DNA from: Pratylenchus scribneri
Taxonomy: Eukaryota > Nematoda > Chromadorea > Rhabditida > Pratylenchidae
DNA: 64,000 nt
NCBI GenBank assembly: GCA_030063045.1
Contig: JAQSEB010000151.1
Coordinates: forward strand, 62,001 to 126,000
Direction of reading: 5' to 3'
The notes below the pieces were generated by a model. That model was not told the DNA's origin. It did no database searches and saw nothing but the letters and a program-made list of their open reading frames with translations. Made by a program: the position numbers and the translations under genes. Numbering within the stretch: position 1 is the stretch's first letter; the number at the start of each line of letters is the position of its first letter. Below are positions 13,575-24,075 of this stretch, piece after piece.

Positions 13575-13820
13575 ATTGCATTGGTTTGCCTGTGCAAGGA
13601 TTATCGCAAATTGATTCGACAACAAATGCTTGTCTTTTTCCATTATTTTACATTTCGTCAATTTTACAATGCGGAAGCTGGATTGAAAATGGTGGCACCA
13701 AGTACAACAATGAATTATACAACAACATATCAAGCTGTTGTGCGACGAGTATATAGAAGAGGAGGAGCAGTGGCGCCTTCAAACATAGGAGAAATGATGG
13801 GGGTCAACAACACATGCTGA
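13575..13820 (+). CDS. Possible 3' exon of an unidentified (receptor-like) gene
   Basis: After a pyrimidine/AT-rich tract ending TTATTAAG at 13574, a frame stays open to TGA at 13820. It reads IALVCLCKDYRKLIRQQMLV and continues to an aromatic segment and a VNNTC end. A short hydrophobic stretch followed by Cys, basic residues and a polar tail looks like the end of a multi-pass receptor, but no family motif is decisive. Upstream, 12770-13080 has weak coding-like pieces that could not be joined to it. It could equally be a chance frame. Confidence 0.3.
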   Translation: MALVCLCKDYRKLIRQQMLVFFHYFTFRQFYNAEAGLKMVAPSTTMNYTTTYQAVVRRVYRRGGAVAPSNIGEMMGVNNTC

Positions 13821-14640
13821 TTTTTGTAAAAATTGAGATTGAAATTGTCAAGAAATTTTGCTTATATAGTAAATTGTCGATTGTATTGATAAAAAAAAGT
13901 AGCTTTTTAATTCCTTCCACTACTAGTGTTACTCGCAGATATTGAATTTACGAAAATGAATTTTTTCTGTTAGATAACAGAAAATGGACGAAAATGGCAA
14001 TCTTCTAAAAATCGCCAAGAACATAAAGCACATCATATCAAGCAAGAATATATAAATTCATAGATCCGTCAAAATCAATCTCGTTTGTCCAAATATTTTG
14101 ATGGAAATTAATGTATTTTAGAGATTTGGCATTTTATTCGGGCAATTAAGGATTTTTATTAGAGAACGGAGAACGGACTCTTCGAGATACCATTCCGTAT
14201 TTACAGACACGGAGCTTTAAATCTTTAAAACGAGTAAAATTGCAAAAACCGAGGGTCAAACCTACTGTTTTTTTTGGGTTTTCCATTTTCCCATGAGGGT
14301 AATTTTGATAAAAATTTTATTTTTCGAGCCATTTTAGCGAATTATTAACGTCCTCTATAAATTATAATTATAAGCTTTTGCGAAAAATTAAGGCTCCCTA
14401 TTGGGTCTTCATTTAAATTTTGACTTTATATTGTAATTTTTGTCAACAAAATACAAAGTAAAATTGATAAATACTCGTACTGGCTATTTCTAATCATTGT
14501 ATTGTACAGCTTTTTCTCCCTTAACTTTTGACATGACAGGAGTAAAAATATAATTTTATGCCATATAAAAATATGCTAATAAATAATATAAAAAAATATT
14601 ACAAAAGTATAAAAATGTAATATTACAATTTGGATAATAG
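13821..14640. other. Intergenic, nothing supported
   Basis: AT-rich DNA with no open frame of interest, no clear inverted repeat and no RNA-gene signature was seen here. Confidence 0.5.
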
Positions 14641-14661
14641 AAAAGGAAAATTAGATTTTAA

Positions 14662-14850
14662 GCCTTTATAGTTTTGTTTGTTTTGTAATTTCCGGCAATT
14701 TTTGTTGTATTTTAAGAATCTGCAATAATTTTTGTTGTGCTTTTGGAATTTCCGGAAATTGAATTGTTTGCAATTCTTGAAACCATTGAATTGCTCTTTC
14801 TGAGGGGAGATCTTGCATAATCTCATTCAATTCATAAGATGTACTTAATT
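14662..14850 (-). CDS. Possible downstream exon of the Ulp1-type protease gene
   Basis: A minus-strand frame reads STSYELNEIMQDLPSERAIQ and ends ITKQTKL at a TAA. Its composition is Gln/Leu/Ile-rich with regular heptad-like spacing, suggesting a helix. It lies about 40 bases past the protease stop at 14888, so it would belong to the same gene only through alternative splicing. No homology is recognised. Confidence 0.3.
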
Positions 14851-14887
14851 ATAAAAAAAATTAATTACTTTATTAAAATAACAAATT

Positions 14888-15892
14888 TTACAATTTTTCT
14901 ACTGCCAATTCAGAAAATATTTTCATTCGATATTCATAAATTTTTTCCTTACTGAATGCCCACCATTCCGGTCTAAAATTAATTCGATTGACAATTTCTT
15001 CCGCAAACACCATTAAAAATACGCCACAATCAATTCCATTTTCTTGTTTTGGCACTTCACGAATATCAGACCATATAGTCTCTGTCGGATCAAATGCCAT
15101 AATTCCTTCCAATTTTTGTTTATATAACTTTATGAAAAATATCAACATAGCTATCTTGAATTTATTCTTTTCTCCTGTCTGATCAGTCCCAGAATGTAAC
15201 GAATCGTAAAAAGTCATGAAATTTATTGACGGTCCGAATACAGCCAATGCCCAATGATTACCGTTTAGATGGGCTGGTATTAACCAATATTCTATTTTTG
15301 ACAAATGTTCCAATGTAATGGATTGCAACCAATCTGGTGTGAAATCGCCGGGTATTTCCCAATATTTTATTTTTGACCAATGCTCCAATGTAATGGATTG
15401 AAACCATTCCGAAGTGAAAATTCCTTTTTGGCGAAAAATTGTGACTACATAAGTCGGTATGTATCCAAAACGTGAATTTTTCTTTGTAAGCAATTCCATG
15501 TAAGCGTTGATGACAAAACTATTAACCCATTTATTAGGATTCAATAATTCCATTAGATCCTCTTTTGGCAATGCAGATTGATATGCTGCCGTCTCAGATT
15601 GCTTGGCCTTTTTTCTTGGATGTGCCAATGAGACACTCGTTTGCAGAGGAGGCGAAATTATTTGTATTTCATCATCTAATTAAGCAATATATTTATTAAT
15701 AAAAATGTTCAAAAATATTAAAAATATAAATTTTTCTAACCATTTTTATTGCTTTCTATCCTTAGTTTTTTGTTCATATAGGATGCTTGTAATGATTCCT
15801 GTTGTTGTTTTTCTTTATTTCTTTTTAAAGATAATTCTTGATGTTGTAACAATTTTCGTTTTTCTATAATTGTTTTCTCATTAATTCTTAAT
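14888..15892 (-). CDS. Ulp1/SENP-type cysteine protease (C48), copy 1, two exons visible
   Basis: Exon 15892-15741 encodes a charged coiled-coil-like segment (EKTIIEKRKLLQHQELSLKR). It ends in phase 1 and joins in frame to 15675-14888, which carries the protease domain. Counting from residue 1 at 15628, the catalytic set is visible: His125 in NHWALAV, Asp142 in TFYDSLH, Gln195 and Cys201 in QENGIDCGVF. This is the arrangement of SUMO/ubiquitin-like proteases, which cleave ubiquitin-like modifiers from targets, usually in or near the nucleus. Residues 71-95 and 96-120 are a tandem duplication (FTSEWFQSITLEH / FTPDWLQSITLEH) just before the catalytic His. The start codon was not found; a MITE at 15910-16310 sits directly upstream of the first exon. 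Confidence 0.8.
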
Positions 15893-15909
15893 CTTTAAAT
15901 TGATAAATT

Positions 15910-16310
15910 ATTAGGTGCTGTGTCAATTTCACAATAGGGCCAATGTGGTCAATTCCACAATAAGGGTCCTAGTGGGCGTTTTCGACTTATAATAAATCAG
16001 AAACCGGTTATAGACCCTAATAAATTTATACCATTTTGTATATCTCATCAAAACGCATCGATTGGTATATTATTTGTCATGGTTTGATCCAAATTAAAGG
16101 GTATTAAACCGTTTAAAACATATTTTCCAGTTTTTGGTTTTATTTAAACTCTTTAATTTTGGCCCAAACTATGAAAAATTATATATCAATCGATGCATTT
16201 TGGTGAGATCTACAAAATGGTATAAGGTTTGTAGGGTCAAAAATTGGTTTCTCATTTATTATAAGCCGAAAACACCCACATTGACCCTATTGTGGAATTG
16301 ACCCCGGACG
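15910..16310. mobile_element. Palindromic MITE between the FLYWCH and protease exons
   Basis: The arms (about 15947-16070 and 16180-16303) are reverse complements starting GGTCAATTCCACAATA. Each contains ATACCATTTTGTA followed by a core ATCTCATCAAAACGCATCGA or its variant. It is the same core type as the elements at 32.7, 39.8 and 49 kb. No coding capacity. Confidence 0.75.
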
Positions 16311-16591
16311 AAATTATTATATTATGAATTAAGCCAAATTTTTTTAAAATTTTCAAACATTTTCATTGTTATTTTCATGGGTATAGAATAGAGACATTCA
16401 TTTGTTTTTGCGAATTTATCACAAATTTGTTACAGAAATTCTGAGAAAACCTTTTATGAAAATTAAAAAAATAGGGGCTTCAATTCGTAGGGAATATCCT
16501 ATTTATTAGTATTACTTTCTTTAATTAAATTTTATATTCACTAATCCATTCCATTTTTAATTATTCTGTAAAAATATATTGATTTTAATTT

Positions 16592-19500
16592 TTAAATGAG
16601 ACCAAATTGTTTTCGTTTCCCTTTTTGTTGTTCCATTTTCTCTAACAATCTCTTTTTAATTTGTCGTTCTTCTCCTTCTTTTGATGGATTTAATTGTGGC
16701 CGAAAAAATTCCGACGTAGTAGAATTGGCACTTTCCAAATTGCGATGCTTCATTCGGTCAGTGACTGGTGTTGTCATTGTCATTGAGTTGGATTTGGATT
16801 CAGAAATTGAAAAATTTTTATCATTCAAATCTTGTTTTTGTTCTTTTTCTTCATTTTTGTCGTATTTCTCTCTGGTTATGTGTTGTTTAAAAAGTTGTGG
16901 ATATTTAAAAATTTGTTTTTCATCGGGTAGCATTATTTCCGGTTGAGATTTTACACATCTTAGGATCGAATCAGCTCGATGATTATGTTTCTCTATTATT
17001 GTCACAATCCCATCCTTGACTTTGACTTTTCCCTCGCATTCCAATCCCTCTTTTTCTCGATTTTCACAACACCAAAAATTGCTATTAATACGTGTATATT
17101 TAAAATTCATGTGCACAAGATAGCGTATTTTCCTTCCTCTTGGCCCCTTCTCTATTTTATATACAGCTTTATCTAATAATTAACGATAAATTTATGCTTA
17201 ACAATTTTTGTTTATCTAATCATACATTTTATGGAATTTATTGATAGGGTTCACAATAAATAAAAAAAAATTAATTTTATCTTTTATTATTTTTACTTTT
17301 TATTCACGAATTAATTCTCTGAACCACGAATGGGCGAAGATGGACACAACAGCCAAATTCTCTAGCTCAGAAAAACGCCCGATAGGGCGAACACCTTAGT
17401 TAGTTTATTTAATAGTTGATATATAATTAACTACAATATATTGCCTATTTCACAAATAGTGATTATATGAAAAATTCATAAAAACCTATAAGTGATTTCT
17501 GCGAATCTAGACAATTTTATACCAATTTTTTAAAGCAAATAACATACCTCTCACTTTATCCATGCCAGAAGGTAGAGGCTCTAGCTGCTGATTTAATGAT
17601 GGCTGTTGATTATGTTGTTCCATTTTATATTCAAATGGAATTTTTATTTCCGGCGGTCGAAGTGTTTCATTTGAATGAGAATGCGACGATGGAATGGCAT
17701 CATCTGATTTATTAATTTAATTTATTTTAATGCTTAAAACCTTATAAAATTATAAGCAGAATATTTTAATTTAGGCTTAGATGGGATTAGTTATAAAAAT
17801 TATTATGAATTGGCCAAGTTTTATTCATATTAAATTAGATTTTTCTTTATTCACTTTTTGTAAGGTATTAATTAATCATTACCAATTGGCGTAGAATTTG
17901 TTTCTTCTTTCATTCGTTGTTTCTGCATTGTTGAACTCAATGAAGTTCCAACAGTAGGATGAGCAACAATTTTTGGTTCCTTAAACATATTCGCATTAAA
18001 TGATTGATTATTCCCCATTGTTGTTGCCGGTTTACATCCTCTTCAGCTCGATGATTATGCTGTTTCGTGATTAGAACAATCCCATTTTGGACCATCGCTC
18101 GTCCCTTGCATCCAAGTTTATTTTTATTTCTACAATACCAATACTCTGTTTTTTCATTTATTGAAAATCCTTGAAACCAATATTCAAATCTCATATGTAC
18201 CAGAATGGTTGTATCATTTTTATCCTCATATCTAGTTTTATCTATGAGGGAGAAAATTATATTTTTAAAAATTTTAATACCTCTATTTATTCTCAGTAGT
18301 TTATCAAATAAATTTTGAAAACTCACCTCAAAAATAATTTAGAAAAAAATTTTGTTATTGCGATACTTGTGAATTTCAAATAACCGAGACTTGCAGATTT
18401 AAAAAAAAAAACTAATAAATTTCCAAATTAAAATAAGGATGATTTTTAATTAGTCGAAAAAAGTGAAAACATAAAAGAATATAACATAAAAATTTATATT
18501 AATACAAAAAAAGTGAAAGTTGAAAAATAACTCCAATAATACCTCCACTCTCTATTAATTCCACATCATTTGGTAAGATAGACAAATAATACACCTTATT
18601 AGGTTTTAAAAGAACATAGTTTTTGATAAGTGTTTTTAAGTCGAAAAATAAATGGTGTATAAATGGTGCTGCTGAAACATATACTGACGTTGAAATTTTT
18701 GCACAAAAATGTGGGCGTCAGGGGTGGGTAGGTAACGGCATGGCATGACACGGTACCTGCCATGCCGGCCTTAGACAGACATGCTATGAAAACAATAATT
18801 TCTTTGAGAATTAATTATTGAAAATTGTATAGTAATTGATAAAAAAAGATTAGAATAATTTAGATTTTTGGATTCTTATGTTACCAAAATAACCCTAATT
18901 AGCAAAATTTTGCCCTTATTTTTTTGAACTACATCAACCACAATTTTTTGCCATCTTTTTTTTCAAATTTAAGATGTTTAATTTCTGAACATCTCAAATC
19001 TTTGGGCAAAAATCAATCAATGACTCGTTCCTTCTGAAATTTCACTCCAATTGTAAATTCTATCGAATATTTTTTTTGTTTATTTTATGATAAAAAAATT
19101 TATATAAAAATATATGCCGAAACCGTGCCACCAAGGGTGGGCATTGCCCGCCCATGGTGAAGCGCTAAAATATTAGCGCTGAACTATGGCCGTGACAGTC
19201 ATAAATCATATACTACCATACCTTTCTCTTCATCATCATGATCGATAGACGAGAATTGTAATGGTTGAAAAAGTGATAGTTGCTGATGTTGTATTTTCGT
19301 TTTATTCTCATTAGGAATTGGTATTTCCGGTTGAGGTGTAACGCATCTTAGGATCGAATCAGGCCGATGATTGTGCTTCTGGGTTATTGTCACAATTCCA
19401 TCCTTGACATTGACAGTCGCTGACCCATCGCATGGAACTTCTTTTTTATTTTTGCAATGCCAAAATGTTTTAGTTTTTCTTTTATTATAATTACGTATAT

Positions 19501-20266
19501 ATTTAAAATTCATGTGCTCAAGATATTTTCCATCCTTTCCTTTTCGATTTTTCTCTTTTTTATATACAGCTTTATCTGAAGGTAAAAATAGTGTTTTTAA
19601 AAATTTTCCAAATGTTATATCAATTTTAATTGATCTTCTCATAACATCTATGTAATTTATTAAAGGGGTTTTATAGTTAATAAATAAATAACAAAATTAA
19701 CTTTTTCTCCTATTTTAGTGAAAATAGACATTTATTTGCAAAATTTTATAAAAAATATTATTATGTGAATTAATTCAAAAAATAGTGAAAATAATAATTC
19801 ATTTAATATTATATATAAAATAAGCTACAATTATCACTAAATATAATATAACCAGTAAATTTTCATAATTTTTTAATATTTTCATTCAAAATAAATTTGA
19901 TTTTTTGTACATAATTTTTTCTGATTAATTATTATAGTCAAAAATTTTTTCTATTCAATTTTTTTGTTTTTAAAAGCATCAATTAGAATTCACGAATAGT
20001 GCATTGAATATATACAAAAAATCATGAAAACCTTTAAGTGGTTTGAAGGAAAAAAATCATGGTCTAAAATTGATTTTGATCTAGAATATTTTTCTTTAAA
20101 CTATATACCATACCTCTCAATTTATCCATGCCTGAAGGTAATGGCTGTATTTGATGATTTTGTGATAGCTTTTGATTATTTTGGTCCATTTTGTTCTCAA
20201 ATGGAATTTTTATTTTCGGTTGAAGATTTTCATTTGATTGTGAAAGAGTCGGTGGAATTGCATCAT
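16592..20266 (-). CDS. FLYWCH zinc-finger gene with three FLYWCH modules
   Basis: Minus-strand exons that share phase and can be joined are 20266-20114, 19575-19222, 18241 to about 17890, 17703-17548 and 17172-16592. Each FLYWCH module opens with DKAVYK/DKTRY, then HMNFKY or HMRFEY, a W-x-C, a second Cys in CEGKVKV / CDGSATV / CKGRAMV and a final HNHR, the Cys2His2 zinc ligands of FLYWCH fingers (DNA- or protein-binding, common in nematode regulators and in MULE-type transposases). Linker exons 20266 and 17703 are copies of each other (DDAIPSSHSHSNETL; PLPSGMDK). In the 18.2-17.9 exon the frame shifts by one base between the HNHR motif and the downstream part (about 18030-18050), so the copy is either damaged or mis-sequenced there. 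The last exon ends at a stop at 16592; whether it also splices to the protease exons is unknown. Confidence 0.7.
17361..17402. repeat. GC-rich hairpin, copy B
   Basis: CTAGCTCAG, an inner CGCCC-GATA-GGGCG stem and CCTTAGTTAG form a hairpin like those at 2280 and 44378. It lies in an intron of the FLYWCH gene. Confidence 0.6.
18330..19190. other. Intron-sized AT-rich gap with a GC-rich repeat patch
   Basis: This lies between two FLYWCH exons. A GC-rich patch at about 18720-18780 (GGGGTGGGTAGG, GGCATGGCATG, CGGTACC) and another at about 19120-19195 (AAGGGTGGGCATTGCCCGCCC) look like ends of a decayed transposon, but their pairing is imperfect. No coding exon seen. Confidence 0.45.
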
Positions 20267-20329
20267 CTGATTTAGTTTAATCTATTTTAATGTTAAAATC
20301 AAATATCAATTAAATTACCATTTCCTGAG

Positions 20330-21740
20330 GCCTTCACAATTGCATGAATAATGAAAAGTTGAAATAATATTAAAGCGCAACAGAAGGATGCCAACATTAA
20401 ATGTGAATATTTTTTAAAGAATTTTAGATAAAGTTTATCTTAAGTAGAACTATATTCTTTTAAGTTAAAATTTTTTAACGAAAAATTACTAGATATTAGG
20501 TATAGAGATTATATTTGAGCTGTCAATCAATGACCAAATTTATATTGGATTAGTCGAATCTAATTTCTTCAACATACAATCAATGTTGAGCATTCATACT
20601 CCTACACAAACTACGAAATACGAAATACGAGTATAATGATTATATAATGGCCTGTACGAGTATGAAACGCCTTTTTATCGTAATTTGTCATACCAAAAGT
20701 ATGATATAAAGTCAAAATTTTAGATGAAAATTTCACTTTTTCAGTAAAAAATTTGTGAAAATATGCCCAATTTCGATATTGGTTATCAAAATGGAAAATG
20801 GTAGGGAGTGGATATTCGGGCGCTCATCAGAACATTAGAGGGAGTGGATATTGGGGTGTTCATGTTCATCAGAACATTAGAGGGAGTGGATATTGCCTCT
20901 CGATTTGGGCCAAGCGAAATGGGCTGATGAGTTTGCGAACATTGGAAGCCAAAATCGAGCGATAATATCCATTCCTTTTAATGTTCTGAAAACTGGGCCC
21001 ATTTCGCTCGGCCCAAATCATGGGTCAATATCCACTCCCTTCAATGTTCCGTACACTCGGCCCAAATCATGGGTCAATATATCCACTCCCTTCAATGTTC
21101 CGTACACTCGGCCCAAATCATGGGTCAATATCCACTCCCTCCAATGTTCCGTACACTCGGCCCAAATCATGGGTCAATATCCACTCCCTTCAATATTCCG
21201 TACACTCGGCCCAAATCATGGGTCAATATATCCACTCCCTTCAATGTTCCGTACACTCGGCCCAAATCATGGGTCAATATATCCACTCCCTTCAATGTTC
21301 CGTACGCTCAGCCCAATCCCCCATTTTCATTCAGAAATTGTGGAAGTGAAGAAAACAGACAGAGAATTTGTTTTAGATTTGACCCTTGGCAAATAGGGAT
21401 ATATGATCATTAATCAGTTTTTTCTGTCAATACTATAGCTCATTTATTCTCAAATGAGGTCGTTTATTTAAACTAGTTTCTGATTTATTGGAAGCCAAAA
21501 ACTTTAAATTTGTACCATTATGGAATCGACCTAGCACCGAGAAAAAATAAGAATATTCAAACTATGATAAAAAAATTATCCATTCCACGCATTATAGTTC
21601 TTCTTTCTTAAGAACAACCTTATTAGTTAAAATTCTTTTCATAATAGATAATATTCAAATATAATGTTGACATCTTTATGTTGCACTTTAATATTATTTC
21701 AACTTTTCATCAACACTCCGATTGTGAAATCTTCAGGGAG
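20330..21740. repeat. Spacer and inner arms of a large inverted duplication
   Basis: The DNA at about 20333-20470 is repeated in inverted orientation at about 21600-21735 (matching words include TTGAAATAATATTAAAG and its complement). This continues the FLYWCH duplication (minus at 19.2-20.3, plus at 21.8-23.2). The central spacer carries the 49-51 bp tandem repeat. Confidence 0.75.
20800..21330. repeat. 49/51-bp tandem repeat with inverted outer copies
   Basis: About six direct copies of a unit reading CACTCGGCCCAAATCATGGG, TCAATATCCACTCCCTTCAA and TGTTCCGTA run from about 21010 to 21310; the unit alternates 49 and 51 bases (extra AT). At 20800-20900 inverted partial copies (AGGGAGTGGATATTGG) occur. 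All three plus frames are open, giving repetitive peptides, but the period alternation breaks any single frame, so coding is unlikely. Confidence 0.85.
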
Positions 21741-21796
21741 GTGATAATTTATATTATATAACTTTTTAAGTATTAAAATAAATTAAACTAAATCAG

Positions 21797-23195
21797 ATCA
21801 TGCTATTCCACCGTCGCTTTCAAAATCAAGTGAACCGCTTCAAAATGAAAAAATTTCATCTTATAATAAAATGGACCAACAAAATCAACAGCTATCCCAA
21901 AATCAGCAACTACAGCCTCTACCTTCGGGCATGGATAAAGTGAGAGCTGACTGAGAGGTAAGTCTTATGATTTAAAAAAATTGGTGTAAAATTGTCTAGA
22001 CTCTCAGAAATCACTTAAAAATTTTCATCAATTTTTTTCTGTTTTCCGTATAATCGTATCATTATTTTGAATTTTAATTGATCCTTTTTAAAAGAAAAAA
22101 AAAGAACGGAGAAAACAATTTTGAAAATAATAAATTCATCTGAACAATTTTGTACAAAAATTCATGAAATTATTTAGAAATGAAGAAATTTTTTTGGTTA
22201 ATTTAGTGGTTATGCAGCTAATATTACATGAATGAATTATATATAATTTTCGCTACATTTTGAAATTAATTCACATAGTAATATTTTTATAAAATTTTGC
22301 AAATTTAAAATTGTTATTTTCACTAAAATAAGAGAGAAAGTAATTTTTGCTATTTATAAATTTAACCACTTCAATAAATTCTATAAATATTATGAATAGA
22401 TCAATTAAAATTGATATAGCATTAAGTTTAATTTTTTGAATGATATTTTCCTTCAGATAAAGCTACATATAAATCAGAGAAAAATGCAGGAGGACAAAAT
22501 GTACATTATCTTGAGCACATGAAATTTAAATATTTAATTAACGGTCGGTAATGTTTGAGCGCCGCACGTTTGAGTGCCAGCGACTTTGACGGGCGATAAC
22601 TCAGCAAATAAGAAACCGTTTGATGCAATCTTGGTATCATTGGATAGATCTATTCGAGCTCTATTAAATAGTGAATAAAGCTTTTTTAATTAATCAAAAT
22701 TTTAGTGACTTGAAGTCGAAAAAGTGAATAAAAGTCAGTTTTTCTTATTTAGAAGCTTGTAATTATGAGGATATCCAACTTTTCAAAAATTAATATAGCC
22801 TATTCAATAGAGCTCGAATAGCTCTATCCAATGATACAAAGATTGCATCAAACGGTTTCTTATTTGCTGAGTTATGACCTGTCAAAGTCGCTGGCGCTCA
22901 AACGTGTGGCGCTCAAACGTTCTGGCCCGTTTAATTAATAGTAAGAATGAACAACCTATAACATATTGGCGTTGTATAAATAAAAAATGCGAGGGAAAAG
23001 CGAACAAAGATGAAATTGTGACAATAGTGAAGAAACATAACCATCGGCCTGATAACGTAGAGTGTAAAACACTTCACCGGAAATAACAATTCCTAGTACG
23101 AATAAATCGAAAAAACAACATCAGCAATTATCACTTTATCGGCCATTAAAATTGCTGTCTACTGATAGGGATGATGAATTGAAAAGTATGGCGGC
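21797..23195 (+). pseudogene. Inverted FLYWCH gene copy, broken
   Basis: On the plus strand, 21797-21960 matches the linker exon (DHAIPPSLSKSSEPLQ, PLPSGMDKVRA) but runs into TGA because of extra bases before the splice donor. The FLYWCH exon starts at 22457 (DKATYK, HYLEHMKFKYL), is interrupted by a 389 bp MITE at 22542-22930, resumes with ITYWRCINKKCEG and KKHNHRPDN, and then hits stops. It mirrors the minus-strand exons at 20266 and 19575 across a palindrome centred near 21.0 kb. It is interpreted as a dead inverted duplicate. Confidence 0.75.
22542..22930. mobile_element. MITE inserted in the FLYWCH pseudogene
   Basis: Ends are inverted repeats containing GTTTGAGCGCC. Inner words GCTCAAACGT, AGCGACTTTGAC, AACCGTTTGATGCAATC and ATCCAATGATA also pair. 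It is flanked on both sides by TTAATTAA (22534-22541 and 22931-22938), an 8-base target duplication, or a TTAA/TA duplication within it. It splits a FLYWCH finger between its conserved Tyr and Cys. Confidence 0.8.
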
Positions 23196-23284
23196 TTATA
23201 GTTTCGGACTGTCACGATCGTGATACAGCCCTAATATTATAAATTAAAAAAATATTTTTATAATTGCAAACAATCAAATAAATA

Positions 23285-23936
23285 GGGGGCGGATTAATAT
23301 TGATATAGAATTCCGAAATATAGGCATAAAATATTGACATAAAATTGTCAAAATATTGATATAATTTGCAAAAATAGGCAAAATATTGATGAAATATTGA
23401 TGAAAATTTTTTTAAAAAATCGCTATATTATATAAAAATTTCGAAAAAAAATATTTTTCATTATCCTCAATCAAAAATTATACATATTTCAAAGTTTTTA
23501 TTCAAAAAATTTCAAAATCCATTTCCTAAAAATTTTTACACACATCAATAATTTTTAAAAAATTTTCCAAAATCAATTTTTTATTTATTATTTTCAAAAA
23601 ATCACAAAATGAACTTTTTCCTTAAATTTTTTAAGAAATTCTCAAAATTTTTCTAAAAATTTTCAAAATTAAAAAAAAATTTTTTCGATTTTTTTCAAAA
23701 AATTTCAATTTTTTTCTAAAATCTTCAAAATATTGATAAAAATGGCCAAAAATTGTCAAAAAATGCCGAAATATTGATATCAATATTGACGGCCAAAAAA
23801 TGGCAAAATATTGATGAATATTGACATAAAAGTTCATGCAAATCAACTAAAACCTTGATAAAAACGTGTTTTATGTTGGTTTAAAGCTATTTTAAGTTCG
23901 CAAGAAAAATATTGATATCAATAAAAATCCGCCCCC
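23285..23936. mobile_element. MITE with GGGGGCGGATT ends and TA target duplication
   Basis: The left end GGGGGCGGATTAATATTGATAT is mirrored by ATATTGATATCAATAAAAATCC with GCCCCC at the right; TA lies directly outside both ends. The interior is built from iterations of AATATTGA and AAAATTTTC words. It lies just beyond the last recognisable exon of the poly(A) polymerase-like gene, whose donor at 24076 points into it. Confidence 0.75.
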
Positions 23937-24075
23937 TAGTAATAACTAATAATTAGATCCAAAATGACTTATGCATCTTTTTGACAAATTTTTAATTTAT
24001 TTCTAATTCCAATCTTAATTTATATCGATAATATATTTTTCTAAATTAAATAAAATATTTACTAACTAAACTTAC

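Noticed and set aside
18720..19195. Complete hAT element starting at CAGGGGTGGG
   Set aside because: The proposed right end does not pair well and no target duplication was found.
20893..21413. Repetitive proteins in three plus frames
   Set aside because: They are products of the 49/51-base tandem repeat; alternating unit length breaks a single frame.
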